Assembly (NCBI GenBank): GCA_017134815.1
Contig: CP071032.1
Coordinates: 620,001 to 684,000, forward strand
DNA length: 64,000 bases
From: Lentisphaerota bacterium
Lineage (GTDB): Bacteria > Verrucomicrobiota > Lentisphaeria > Victivallales > Victivallaceae
Direction: 5' to 3'
Positions within the stretch are counted from its first letter, which is position 1; each line of letters starts with the position of its first letter. This document shows positions 45,660 to 54,592 of this stretch, one piece after another. Both the position numbers and the translations under genes were made by a program. The notes under the pieces are model-generated. The model ran no database searches. It was not told the origin of the DNA and saw nothing but the letters and a program-made list of their open reading frames with translations.

Positions 45660-46693
45660 TTTGGTTACCTCAAATTTGTATTATATGTATTTAAATTACG
45701 ATTTAATTATAGATTTTTATTATCCATCATTAAACATGTGTCATATTTAAACATAACCTTCGCTGGTAAATGCAAGTTCTATATTTCTTTCTGTCATTCG
45801 CAAAATTTCATTAATTGCGAATGATGAAAATGTTTAATCAAACAAAATAATCAGGATTTTTGATAAGATGACAAATACTGAAAAGCACTTTAAGCATATC
45901 ATTATAAAAGCTCAATGCGTTTTTTGTATTATGTTTTATTATTGTTTGCAGCCTTTTGTACTTAGTAAAACTTAGATTATTTAATTATTAATATTATTTT
46001 ATTAATTATTCTTATTATTAAATAATTATTATATGTATAATTTAAGAAACTGCGTTTTTATCTATTTTAAACATAGCAAGGCCATTAATAATATTTTTTA
46101 TAGATATATTTATAAGTTAAATTATAAGCTATACAAAAGGTTTAAGATCGTCAAATGGCCAAATAGCAAAAGAGTTTTACAAGGTGCGATACATCAAACT
46201 GATAAGTACACTTCTTGTTTTTTTGAACTTGTTGTCGGGTTTTATTTATTAACAAGTCTTTAGAATATCAAATAACAAAAATTGGATATATAACTTTAGG
46301 CATCATTTTCTTAACCATAATAATTATTATCATTTTTGATAAGGACTGAAATTAATAGTAAAGTTGCCTTTCAGAGGAGCGTTTTAACTTTAAAATTGAA
46401 TATTTTTGAGTCTTATAAACATAATCGCTCTAGTTACATCTTATCAATAATTATATTTTTAATGAAAATCATTGATGAATTAAAATAAATACTTTATCGT
46501 GAAATTGCTTTAAAGGTAGCTTATCCAAAGGCGTACCACGTTGCATTGAAAAGGAAGCTGGATTTTGCCTTTGCTGTTAGAGGTCTGGCGGGAATGCGAT
46601 GTGGTGGAGTAGAGGACGGAATATAAACTCTACTTTTCTTTGCCTTTTATTTATAGAACTTAAGTTGATCAAAACATTGACGGTGATCTACTG
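45660..46693. other. Very AT-rich 1-kb gap
   Basis: No convincing gene is seen; a 76-codon frame at 46033-46263 looks compositional. 45960-46040 is almost pure A/T with TTATTATTAAATAATTATTA-type runs. The 3' part carries interspersed repeat copy B. Confidence 0.4.
46549..46620 (+). repeat. Interspersed degenerate repeat, copy B
   Basis: Contains GGAAGCTGGATTTTG and, further on, GGGAATGCGATGTGGTGGAG. Both parts align with copy C (49379-49462, opposite strand) and copy A (36472-36542). It is GC-richer than its surroundings. Confidence 0.45.
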
Positions 46694-47275
46694 TCAGTCT
46701 AGCTTTACCTCAAAAGCATTCAATAATGATATTGCTTCTGGTAATGAGAATATAGCTCCATGTACAATGTTGACTAGAGGGTTTATTTGGTAGTTTTTAG
46801 CGCCCTTTAAATTTGCTTTTTCAAAGTTAGCTTCCTGAAATTTTGACTGAGCCAGGTCGGAATTCTGAAAACTAACCTTTTGTAGGTTAGTGCCGAAGAA
46901 GTCGCTTTCAAAAATCTGGCAAGACTTGAAGCAGCCTCCTTTTAAATCTAAATCAGAAAAATTGCACGTTTGAAGACGACTATTATAGAACTTGATATCA
47001 AGAGAAAATGTATTTACGTCACAGAAATCGATACCCGTAAGTTTGCAATGTTTAAATTCGACCATCCTGAAGCTGGTATTCAGTACATTACACAGGCTTA
47101 AGTTACAGCCATTGAAAGTGCAATCTTCAAACACCGCATTGGTGAGATTACTTTCAGAGAAGTCGCAGTTTTTGAAAACACAGCCAAAAAATTCTTTTTT
47201 GCCAAATACAAGTCCAGTAGCATTAATTTGTTTAAACGTTTCATCTTCATAAATACTATCTGCAAAATCGTTCAT
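46694..47275 (-). CDS. Pentapeptide-repeat protein
   Basis: A 193-residue protein built largely of A(D/N)LXX-like repeats, for example CDFSESNLTNAVFEDCTFNG and FQNSDLAQSKFQEANFEKAN, which form a right-handed quadrilateral beta-helix. The repeats run from about residue 25 to 160 and are Cys/Phe-rich at the central positions, as in Qnr/McbG-like members. Related proteins protect DNA gyrase by mimicking DNA, but many have no known role. No signal peptide is present. The last ~30 residues are a non-repeat helical cap (GAIFSLPEAISLLNAFEVKL). The ribosome site is weak (AGATGGAA). Confidence 0.85.
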   Translation of the reverse strand: MNDFADSIYEDETFKQINATGLVFGKKEFFGCVFKNCDFSESNLTNAVFEDCTFNGCNLSLCNVLNTSFRMVEFKHCKLTGIDFCDVNTFSLDIKFYNSRLQTCNFSDLDLKGGCFKSCQIFESDFFGTNLQKVSFQNSDLAQSKFQEANFEKANLKGAKNYQINPLVNIVHGAIFSLPEAISLLNAFEVKLD

Positions 47276-47518
47276 TGATATTCCATCTATTAAGTTAAAG
47301 GCTCAAGGCTTATAAGAAAAGTTTTGAGTTCGTAAAAAACACTGTGAATATTAACTTAATATAATGCCCTTTTCAAGAACAATATTGTCTGAAAAGGTAT
47401 AGAAACATATCACCTCCTTCATCTAAAGGTGAGTCAAATCAAGTTGGACTGAAGTATGTTAATTAGAATATTAGCTTATATGGACTGCGCTATCAACTTT
47501 TAGTTTTAGTTGAATGTT

Positions 47519-47682
47519 TTGTACTCTTTCCCTGTTAATTTGTACCTCTTTTGTACCCATTGGGGTACATTTTCTATGCTCAAACTTATTCACTTTGTAC
47601 CCCCTTTGAGCTCAACTTGTACCCCGGGTACATTTTAAAGAAGAGAAAAAATGTTATTGATAAAGTTACAACTTGTACCCCT
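47519..47682. repeat. Cluster of TTGTACCCC direct and inverted repeats
   Basis: GTACC-type boxes begin at 47521, 47541, 47551, 47562 (inverted), 47595, 47617, 47626 (inverted) and 47673. Two pairs form dyads: TTGTACCC with GGGGTACA at 47551-47569, and TGTACCCCGGGTACA at 47618-47632. The stretch 47276-47909 holds no gene; a GC-rich patch (CCGGGCGGGGGTCCCC) is at about 47710. The cluster looks like multiple binding sites for one DNA-binding protein. Confidence 0.6.
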
Positions 47683-47909
47683 GAATAAAAAAGTAAAAAA
47701 TTTGTTTAAACCGGGCGGGGGTCCCCTCACAGCACCTTTTGATAATTAACTAATTATTATTGAACAAAACAGATATTATAACAATCTAACAAATATTAGA
47801 TAGTATTACAAAGAAGTTAATGGGTATTCTTTCCAAAGTTCTTAAGTTCAAAATTAAAAAATCGAAATGAAAATTATTAAACATCTTTACAAGTAGAAAT
47901 TGTTTTATT

Positions 47910-49178
47910 ATGGATCGATTAAAATCTTTTATGCACGTTATATTTTTCCCATTTAAGAAAGTAGGAGCTACACACGCAGTTTACAAAGTTTCAGATGAGC
48001 CTGACTTAAAAGCTATACCTCAGTCAAGGTTCTTGGCCCTTGATACATTAAGAGGGTTGTGTATGATAGTTATGGCTCTTGATCATGCACGTGATTTTTT
48101 CTCATTAGGGTATGTATCATCATCACCAACAGATCTTGCTGTAACTACCCCCATGGTATTTTTTACCAGATGGATAACTCATATTGCTCCTGCTACCTTT
48201 GTTTTACTTGCAGGTATGGGAATCTTTTTTGCTGGCCGTAGGCGCACAAGGAAAGAATTAGCAATTCTTTGCCTTACTCGTGGCTTTTGGTTAGTTTTGC
48301 TTGACCAAACTTTAATTCACTTTTACTGGTCATTTTCATATAATGCGCATTATTTATCATTTTCCGTATTGTGGGCAATAGGAATATCAATGATTGCTAT
48401 GGCTGGTTTGATATACCTGCCCCGCAAATGGGTAGCAGTCATTGCTGGAATTATGATTCTTGGCCACAATGCCTTGGATGGAATATGTCCTGAAGCTTTT
48501 GGTCCTTTCAGGTTGCTTTGGGGGATATTGCATGTCTCTGGCGTACAGACATATGGTGAATATAATTTTAACGTTTTCTACCCAGTTATTCCTTGGATTG
48601 GAGTTATGGCCGCTGGATATCTTCTTGGCAGAGTAACACAGTTTGAGTGTGAGTTTAGAAGGAAATTCTTTTTGAGAAGTGGAATTTTGCTTATTATTGC
48701 CGGAGTTATTATAAGGTCTATTAATATATATGGTGATCTACATCCATGGTCTATTCAAAAGACTCCATTGTACACGTTCTTAAGTTTCTTAAATGTAACG
48801 AAATACCCACCGTCACTAGTTTTTCTATTGTTCTTTTTAGGCATATCTATGGTACTGTTATGCTTGCTTGACCGACATTGGGGGAGCTGGATTAAGCCTG
48901 TTAAAATATTTGGAGAAGTTCCTTTTTTCTTTTATATATTGCACCTTCCACTTTATCATATTGGAGGAATGTTGCTTGCTCTCGCTTGCTTTGGCAAAGC
49001 CAATTGGATGTTAGGTTATTATGCTCCTAAAATATCACCTGAAGGATTAAGCTATATACCCTCTTTGCTGCCAACCTATGTCGGCTGGATTTGTGGTCTT
49101 TTAATTATTTACCCGTTATGTAAAAAATTTGCTAAACTCAAAGTAACAAAACGGAGTTGGTGGATAAGTTATTTATAA
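47910..49178 (+). CDS. DUF1624 / acyltransferase-like multipass membrane protein
   Basis: A 422-residue inner-membrane protein with about ten hydrophobic helices. After a cytoplasmic N-terminus of ~40 residues it carries FLALDTLRGLCMIVMALDHA and RDFFSLG, the start of the heparan-alpha-glucosaminide N-acetyltransferase-type (DUF1624) domain, in which R-x-x-D-x-L-R-G and the following His-Ala-R-D are conserved. It may transfer acetyl groups across the membrane to a sugar; the acceptor is unknown. No ribosome site is evident at the ATG. It sits alone between the GTACCCC cluster and repeat copy C. Confidence 0.85.
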   Translation: MDRLKSFMHVIFFPFKKVGATHAVYKVSDEPDLKAIPQSRFLALDTLRGLCMIVMALDHARDFFSLGYVSSSPTDLAVTTPMVFFTRWITHIAPATFVLLAGMGIFFAGRRRTRKELAILCLTRGFWLVLLDQTLIHFYWSFSYNAHYLSFSVLWAIGISMIAMAGLIYLPRKWVAVIAGIMILGHNALDGICPEAFGPFRLLWGILHVSGVQTYGEYNFNVFYPVIPWIGVMAAGYLLGRVTQFECEFRRKFFLRSGILLIIAGVIIRSINIYGDLHPWSIQKTPLYTFLSFLNVTKYPPSLVFLLFFLGISMVLLCLLDRHWGSWIKPVKIFGEVPFFFYILHLPLYHIGGMLLALACFGKANWMLGYYAPKISPEGLSYIPSLLPTYVGWICGLLIIYPLCKKFAKLKVTKRSWWISYL

Positions 49179-49378
49179 TGAATTCACAAAATAATTTCTA
49201 ATCAGCTTGACGTTGCTAAAAGTCCAAAAGTTAAGCATGAAGCGTCTTGCAATGTCTTTTAAAAGGCTCTTATTACATGCCCTTAATTACTCCAACTTTT
49301 AGTGATGCCTTTCCTCCACGGGTTGGGCTTGCTTCAAAAGCGTCGAAGGATCACTACTATTTGCAGGGCGCTTTCTTC

Positions 49379-49462
49379 TACTCACTCCCCCACCTCACAC
49401 TCCCTAAAAGCGACATAATTTACAGTGCAGTCAAAATCCAGTTTTCCTTCCTGCCCAAGTTT
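49379..49462 (-). repeat. Interspersed degenerate repeat, copy C
   Basis: On the minus strand it contains GGAAAACTGGATTTTGACTG and GCTTTTAGGGAGTGTGAGG. Its short frame KLDFDCTVNYVAFRECEVGE is paralleled by KMDLNSAVGDVASREWEVV in copy A. The surrounding gap (49179-49601) has no other feature. Confidence 0.45.
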
Positions 49463-49601
49463 CCCTTGAACGTCCTCTTACTAAACCACTTTTGCTCTTT
49501 AAAATCATAAATATGTTCTTTTTCAAAATTGCAAATTTATTATTTAGGCTTATAATAGTTAGTCGTTTTTAGAGGAAACTTTTTTAGAATAAAGTGTTTA
49601 C

Positions 49602-50624
49602 ATGAGAGTTTTATTTTGTATTCTGTCTTTATTCGTAGCTTTTAATCTTTGTAGCAAAGAGATCAATATAACTTACCCTAACTGTCCCTTTAACCTGCAA
49701 TTGATAGTAATGAAGAATAAGGGACTACTGGAAAAAGAGTTTGCGAAGGATGGGATAAAAATAAAATTTCATAATATAATGAAAGGTACAGAACAAATCC
49801 AAGCAGTAGCAGCAGGTAAAATTGATATCTGTGGTAGTCTAAATACTACTAGTATAATTATAGCGGCTGGTAAAAATATAAAACTAAACATAATTAGAGC
49901 AGTTTGCAACTCAACTGACACCTTAGCTTTAATGACTACTAATCCAAATATTAAATCAGTTACCGACTTGAAGGGAAAAACTATTGCCTGCGCAAGTAAG
50001 TGCACCTTGCATCAACTGCTGCTTGAAGTTTTATCTAAAAATAATTTGACTATAAAAGATGTCAATTACATACCAATGTCAGATGCAGAAACCTATAAGG
50101 CCTTGGTTGCCGGTAAGGTCGATGCTGGGATATTGGCCTCGGTTGAAGTAGTGAACGCTAAAAAGAGAGGAGCAAAAGTTTTGACAACAGCCAATGGGCT
50201 AATGCGACCTAAATTAGTTGTTGCAGTTAGTGAATCTTTTGCCCACAAACACCCCAATTGGGTTGGGAAATATGTGAAAGTTCAGAATGAGGCGATGATG
50301 TTTATTAAAAAACATAAAAGTGAAGCCTTGCAATTAGCGGCAAAAGACCTTGGTATTTCCTATAAAGATGCTGAATGGTTATACAATAATACCAAGTTAA
50401 TAGATACTTTAAGCAAAGATGACGTAAACAGTTTAAAAGATGATATTGATTTCTTGTTTCAGCAAAAGCTTATCCCTAAAAAAGTAAATATACTTTCACA
50501 AGGTGCTGCAGTAGACGTATATTTTGAAGACTTTGTACGAGACCAAATCAGTATATGTGCTGTTAGCCAACGTAGCATTCTAGGTACTTACCATAGCAAA
50601 GGCGGAACGCTAAGTAATAAGTAA
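49602..50624 (+). CDS. Orphan ABC-type substrate-binding protein 1 (NitT/TauT/THI5-like)
   Basis: A 340-residue periplasmic binding protein of the SsuA/THI5 class. After a short signal sequence (MRVLFCILSLFVAFNLCS) it has the usual lobe-1 opening (INITYPNCPFNLQLIVMKNK, GLLEKEF), a ligand-lobe block AAGKIDICGSLNTTSIIIAA, the hinge motif VTDLKGKTIAC, and AGKVDAGILASVEV. It shares most residues with SBP 2 and less with SBP 3. Several cysteines are unusual for the family and are retained in SBP 2. A C-terminal tail of about 15 residues is unique to this copy. No ATPase or permease gene is adjacent. The ligand is unknown. Confidence 0.85.
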   Translation: MRVLFCILSLFVAFNLCSKEINITYPNCPFNLQLIVMKNKGLLEKEFAKDGIKIKFHNIMKGTEQIQAVAAGKIDICGSLNTTSIIIAAGKNIKLNIIRAVCNSTDTLALMTTNPNIKSVTDLKGKTIACASKCTLHQLLLEVLSKNNLTIKDVNYIPMSDAETYKALVAGKVDAGILASVEVVNAKKRGAKVLTTANGLMRPKLVVAVSESFAHKHPNWVGKYVKVQNEAMMFIKKHKSEALQLAAKDLGISYKDAEWLYNNTKLIDTLSKDDVNSLKDDIDFLFQQKLIPKKVNILSQGAAVDVYFEDFVRDQISICAVSQRSILGTYHSKGGTLSNK

Positions 50625-50808
50625 TAACACTGCAAAAATACATTTTGGTTTGTGGTAAGTCTTAATCTAACTTTTCAAATAAGTTAAATAATGTTAGGTT
50701 GTGAAGTGTTTTAAATAAACCTTTTGATTATAATTGAAAAATATATTATTAAAGATTATATTAGTTTTTCGTTTTGAAAGGAAATTTAATTATAATTAAG
50801 AGGTCTAA

Positions 50809-51783
50809 ATGAGAGTTTTATTCTGCATTCTGTCTTTATTCGTAGCTTTGAACCTTTTAGGAAAAGAAATCAATATAACTTATCCAAGCTGTCCGTTTAA
50901 CCTTCAATTGATAGTTATGAGAAATAAGGGACTATTGGAAAAAGAATTTGCGAAGGATGGGATAAAAATAAAGTTTCATAATATAATGAAAGGTACAGAG
51001 CAAATCCAGGCTGTCGCTGCAGGAAAAATAGATATATGTGGTAGTCTAAACACTACCAGTATAATTATAGCGGCCGGTAAAAATATAAAACTAAATTTAA
51101 TAAGAGCAGTTTGCAACTCAACTGATACCTTGGCTTTGATGACTACTAACCCAAATATTAAATCAGTCTCAGACCTAAAAGGAAAGACTATTGCCTGCGC
51201 TAGCAATTGCACCTTGCACCAACTGTTACTTGAAGTTTTGTCTAAAAATAATATGACAATAAAAGATATCAACTATAAACCAATGTCGGATGCAGAAACA
51301 TATGATGCCATGTTTGCAAATCAGGTTGATGCAGTAGTATTGGCCTCGGTAGAAGTGATTAATGCCAAAAAAAGAGGAGCAAAAGTTTTAACAACAGCCA
51401 GAGGGCTAATGCGCCCCAAGCTAGTTGTCGCCGTTAGTGAATCATTTGCCAAAGAACACCCTGATTGGGTTAAAAGATACATCAAAGTCCAAGATGAGGC
51501 AATGGAATTTATTAAAAATAATAAACGTGAAGCCTTAGAGTTAGCTGCTAAAGACCTCGGCATTTCCTATCAAGATGCTGAGTGGTTGTACAACAACACC
51601 AAATTGATAAATACCTTAAACAAAGACGACATTATAAGCTTAAGAAAAGATATCGACTTCTTGTATCAACAAAAACTTATCCCTAGAAAAGTAAATATTC
51701 TGACAAAAGGTGCTGGAATTGAAATAGCTTTTGAGAACTTTGTAAGAAACCAAATCAGCCTATGTGCAGTTAGTCACAATTAG
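50809..51783 (+). CDS. Orphan substrate-binding protein 2
   Basis: A 324-residue near copy of the preceding gene, also close at DNA level, so a recent tandem duplication. AAGAGG lies upstream of the ATG. The signal sequence is MRVLFCILSLFVALNLLG; the ligand-lobe block and the SVSDLKGKTIACASNCTLHQ segment are almost unchanged. Differences cluster around residues 165-180 (MFANQVDAVVL versus LVAGKVDAGIL in copy 1). These lie in the lobe that contacts ligand in this fold, so specificity may differ. It ends with its own terminator. Confidence 0.85.
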   Translation: MRVLFCILSLFVALNLLGKEINITYPSCPFNLQLIVMRNKGLLEKEFAKDGIKIKFHNIMKGTEQIQAVAAGKIDICGSLNTTSIIIAAGKNIKLNLIRAVCNSTDTLALMTTNPNIKSVSDLKGKTIACASNCTLHQLLLEVLSKNNMTIKDINYKPMSDAETYDAMFANQVDAVVLASVEVINAKKRGAKVLTTARGLMRPKLVVAVSESFAKEHPDWVKRYIKVQDEAMEFIKNNKREALELAAKDLGISYQDAEWLYNNTKLINTLNKDDIISLRKDIDFLYQQKLIPRKVNILTKGAGIEIAFENFVRNQISLCAVSHN

Positions 51784-51830
51784 CTCATAATAGAGCTTTG
51801 ACAAAGTTAGAACTTTTTTCTATTTTTTTT

Positions 51831-51860
51831 AGGGCCGTGAACCAAAACCGGCCCTTTTTT
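51831..51860 (+). terminator. Rho-independent terminator after SBP 2
   Basis: A 7-bp GC stem (51831-51837 with 51849-51855) with an 11-base loop is followed by TTTTT. It lies 48 bases after the stop. Confidence 0.85.
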
Positions 51861-52136
51861 GATGTTCTAACCTCAACGTAACTGGGTTAACGTTAACCTC
51901 AATGCGTTAAAAACTATTGACATAGTTGTTTTTTAAGATAAACTAATTATTGATTTTCACTCTTTGCACTATCCTGGTATAACCGGGGTTTTGAAATCAT
52001 TGAAGACTCTTGGAAACTGAAACACAGTTGCTTTCCATTAAGTGATGGTGAACTCCTCCATATATATTTGAAAATAGACCATATAAAGTTATAGTTCTTT
52101 ATTCTACAGGAAACACATTTAAAACAAAAGGGTTAT

Positions 52137-53111
52137 ATGAGAGCTTTATTTTTGATCGTGCTTTTATTCGCAACTGCCAACATCTTTGGAAAAGAAATAA
52201 ATATATCTTATGCAAAGTCTCCTTTTAATCTTCAATTAATAGTTATGAAAAAGAAAGGATTACTAGAAAAAGAATTTTCAAAAGATAAAATAAAAATAAA
52301 CTTTCACGAAATTACCTCCGGGTTGAAACAAGCCAAGGCACTAGAGACAGGTCAAATTGATATATGCGGAGTTATAAACACAACAAGCATAATTATAGCA
52401 ACTGCCCAAAATATCAGGATACAGATGATAAGGGCTGTTTCCAAACCTGTAGATATTTTTTCGGTAATGACTGCAAAAAAAGAGATCAACTCAATCAAAG
52501 ATTTAAAAGGCAAAACTGTTGCCGGGCCTCCTGGAACTGTATTGCATCAAATATTACTCAAAGCATTATCTAAAAATGGCATGGATGCCAGGGATGTAAA
52601 ATTAATACCAATGTCAATATCTCAAGCATCAGATGCTATGCTTAATGGGAAGGTTGACGCCGCATTATTAGCTGCAAGTAAAATGTTGAAAGCTGAAAAA
52701 AAAGGAGCAAAAATCTTAACAACAGCAAAGGGACTAATTATTCCTAAATTAGTTGTTGGTGTAAAAGAGGATTTCCTTAAAAAACACCCAGATTGGGTAC
52801 GTAGATACATAAAAGTCCAAAATCAGGCTATGGATTTTATAAATAATAACAAATCTGAAGCATTGCAGTTAGGTGCTGAGGAACATGGGATCTCTTATGA
52901 AGAAGCTGAACAATTATACAAAATGTCTCATTTGGCAAACACCTTAAGCAATGATGATATTGATAGTTTAAAAGAAGACATTGATTTTTTATTAAAAAAT
53001 AGATTGATTCCTGAAAAAGTAAGCATCATTCCATGGAATGCTGAAGCTAATTTATATCTTGTAGACTTAATAAAAACACAAATTAGTATATGTGCAGTAG
53101 CTCTTAAGTAA
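52137..53111 (+). CDS. Orphan substrate-binding protein 3
   Basis: A 324-residue paralogue, more diverged than copies 1 and 2. AAAGGG precedes the ATG and the signal sequence is MRALFLIVLLFATANIFG. It keeps INISYAKSPFNLQLIVMKKK, GQIDICGVINTTSIIIATAQ and IKDLKGKTV. It lacks the CASxC segment, having AGPPGTVLHQ, the common SsuA/TauA-type GSxxH-like ligand loop. Its separate terminators mean the three genes are not one transcript. Together the triplet suggests expansion of binding specificity without matching transporters nearby. Confidence 0.85.
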   Translation: MRALFLIVLLFATANIFGKEINISYAKSPFNLQLIVMKKKGLLEKEFSKDKIKINFHEITSGLKQAKALETGQIDICGVINTTSIIIATAQNIRIQMIRAVSKPVDIFSVMTAKKEINSIKDLKGKTVAGPPGTVLHQILLKALSKNGMDARDVKLIPMSISQASDAMLNGKVDAALLAASKMLKAEKKGAKILTTAKGLIIPKLVVGVKEDFLKKHPDWVRRYIKVQNQAMDFINNNKSEALQLGAEEHGISYEEAEQLYKMSHLANTLSNDDIDSLKEDIDFLLKNRLIPEKVSIIPWNAEANLYLVDLIKTQISICAVALK

Positions 53112-53194
53112 CTATTAATGAAATTAGATTAGAGAATCATTAAAACAAATCTTTAATTTTTCTATGTAACTAATAATCCAGCTATTTATGATAT

Positions 53195-53224
53195 CCCGGC
53201 CATTGTATTGGCCGGGCTTTTTGT
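53195..53224 (+). terminator. Terminator after SBP 3
   Basis: An 8-bp stem (53195-53202 with 53209-53216) with a 6-base loop is followed by CTTTTTGTTT. It lies between convergent genes. Confidence 0.85.
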
Positions 53225-53584
53225 TTATCGCTGCCCCATAACATAAACCAATCCTTCTGCCCACGGATATTTTTTTGCAATTCGCTGCATTTGTTTCCAG
53301 ACCGCTGGCTTAGAAATGCCCCTTACTTGGGCAATCTTTGCATAACTTGTCGGGTACATTGTCACTGCAAGACTTGCTGTTTCATAACTGGACATCGATG
53401 TTTTTCGCATTTCCTCCAAATCCAAAAGAATCTGAGGCAGTTGATTGTGGATTCCCATCTTTCTTACGACTTTCTTATCGATGGCTCTGGTGGCAACTTC
53501 AAGATACTCCTGATAGTCCTCCTTCGGCTCCTTATGAGCATTTTTCAGGTTGTGAAACCTGTCTTCATTGAATTCTTTTGCCAT
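53225..53584 (-). CDS. Small helical protein with helix-turn-helix-like C-terminus
   Basis: A 119-residue basic protein. The segment SYAKIAQVRGISKPAVWKQM (about residues 80-99) has the spacing of a DNA-binding helix-turn-helix. The rest is helical and charged (KNAHKEPKEDYQEYLEVATR). GGAG lies nine bases before the ATG and overlaps the stop region of the upstream gene, so the two are coupled. It is probably a phage- or plasmid-type regulator. GC content is higher than in the island interior. Confidence 0.6.
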   Translation of the reverse strand: MAKEFNEDRFHNLKNAHKEPKEDYQEYLEVATRAIDKKVVRKMGIHNQLPQILLDLEEMRKTSMSSYETASLAVTMYPTSYAKIAQVRGISKPAVWKQMQRIAKKYPWAEGLVYVMGQR

Positions 53585-53596
53585 GAGGCCAATCTC

Positions 53597-53857
53597 CTAT
53601 CGAAAGAGGAAGTGTTTAATGCTTTCAATTACTGAGCTGATCTTACTTTTTGCTGGTCGAAAAACAGCTGATCTAGGTTCATAAAGTCTACCCCTTATTT
53701 GGCATTTACCCTTTTCTGCCCTTGCGATACTAGCAAATCCAAATTCGTGTACAACTTCATTCGCTGTAGACAATACCGGACGAAGACATTTGAAGTGCGA
53801 ACAGCGGTGTTTTATCCCATCAAATAAGTACCATTTACAGTTCTGGTAATTTTTCAA
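53597..53857 (-). CDS. Small Cys-rich protein, TTG start
   Basis: An 86-residue frame starting at TTG (no ATG and no clear ribosome site), with cysteines in CKWYLFDGIKHRCSHFKC and KGKCQIRGRLYEPR. Four Cys plus His residues could bind zinc. Its TAG lies in the GATAGGAG that serves as ribosome site for the next gene. The frame stays open about 20 codons upstream of the TTG without another start, so the gene may have lost its 5' end. Similar KHFL/GATAGGAGA sequence at about 32.65 kb suggests a decayed relative there. Confidence 0.45.
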   Translation of the reverse strand: MKNYQNCKWYLFDGIKHRCSHFKCLRPVLSTANEVVHEFGFASIARAEKGKCQIRGRLYEPRSAVFRPAKSKISSVIESIKHFLFR

Positions 53858-53937
53858 TGTTAGTTTTTGTAAACCTGATCTTCTGCATAATAAAATCCTA
53901 TCTATGTCCTACATCATAGTGCTCTTTTTAGCTATCT

Positions 53938-53960
53938 ACTGCTATCGTCTGACGTTGCCT
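53938..53960 (+). repeat. Right copy of island-edge repeat
   Basis: ACTGCTATCGTCTGACGTTG matches 31904-31935 in the same orientation apart from a 10-base insertion there and a C/T change. It marks the right side of the AT-rich island. Confidence 0.4.
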
Positions 53961-54023
53961 CAGTAATGTTTCTAAGCTCAAATGTAGTATATATGAAGGA
54001 TTTAAAAAGTCAAAGGCAACTGG

Positions 54024-54422
54024 TTACTTCTTCGTAGCCTTTTTTTCCAGGTATTTAACTTTCAAATTGCCGTGCCAGTAGGTTTTCTGATTGAAGGTAT
54101 TGCGGTCCATTTCCCCCTCAATCATATCGTGGGTAATCGGCTCAATCGCCTTTTTGCGGCCTTTGGCAATACACTGGGCTATCATAATCAGCTTTTGACG
54201 AGCCTGCTGGGCTATCAGACAGGAGTTGTCAGGGTTGAGCTCCTGGACAGTGTAGTTCATATAAATAATAAACCCGGTAGCGGTATCAACCACATTATAG
54301 GTGTAGTTCCTGCCACCATGCTTATATTTTTCCTTAAAACGCGGCGGTGTGACACACCCGGACAGAATACCGGTAAAAGCAGCCACACTTACTGCCAGCA
54401 TTATATATTTAACGGCTTTCAT
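54024..54422 (-). CDS. Small lipoprotein, unknown function
   Basis: A 132-residue protein with signal peptide and a good lipobox (FTGILSGCVTPP), so Cys22 is probably lipidated. The mature domain has a beta-rich start (RNYTYNVVDTATGFIIYMNY), a helix and a very basic C-terminus (YLEKKATKK). Not recognised. Composition matches the core genome, so the island ends before it. It is transcribed away from the aldo/keto reductase gene. Confidence 0.7.
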   Translation of the reverse strand: MKAVKYIMLAVSVAAFTGILSGCVTPPRFKEKYKHGGRNYTYNVVDTATGFIIYMNYTVQELNPDNSCLIAQQARQKLIMIAQCIAKGRKKAIEPITHDMIEGEMDRNTFNQKTYWHGNLKVKYLEKKATKK

Positions 54423-54592
54423 AGTTATGCCTCATTTTTCAAAATACAGAATTTTATCGTATTCAATATACCTGATTTAGCCGATTTTTCAAATACAGCC
54501 GCTAATTATCAGTTAAAAGCCCGGCTTTGCTTGAAGCAGACTTTGGACAGGCTATATTTTCTGAGCAAAGTTTAATCCGGAGGATATTTATA

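Noticed and set aside
46033-46263. 76-codon frame in the AT-rich gap
   Set aside because: It is dominated by Lys, Tyr, Asn and Phe from A/T codons, with no ribosome site or repeat support.
47519-47682. GTACCCC repeats as a CRISPR array
   Set aside because: Units are 6-9 bases, irregularly spaced and in both orientations; no spacers or cas genes are present.
49247-49510. 87-codon plus-strand frame as a gene
   Set aside because: It is the opposite strand of interspersed repeat copy C, with no ribosome site; a similar frame lies opposite copy A.
31781-53900. tRNA, integrase or transposase that would explain the island
   Set aside because: I found no cloverleaf with a T-loop signature and no recognisable recombinase frame.
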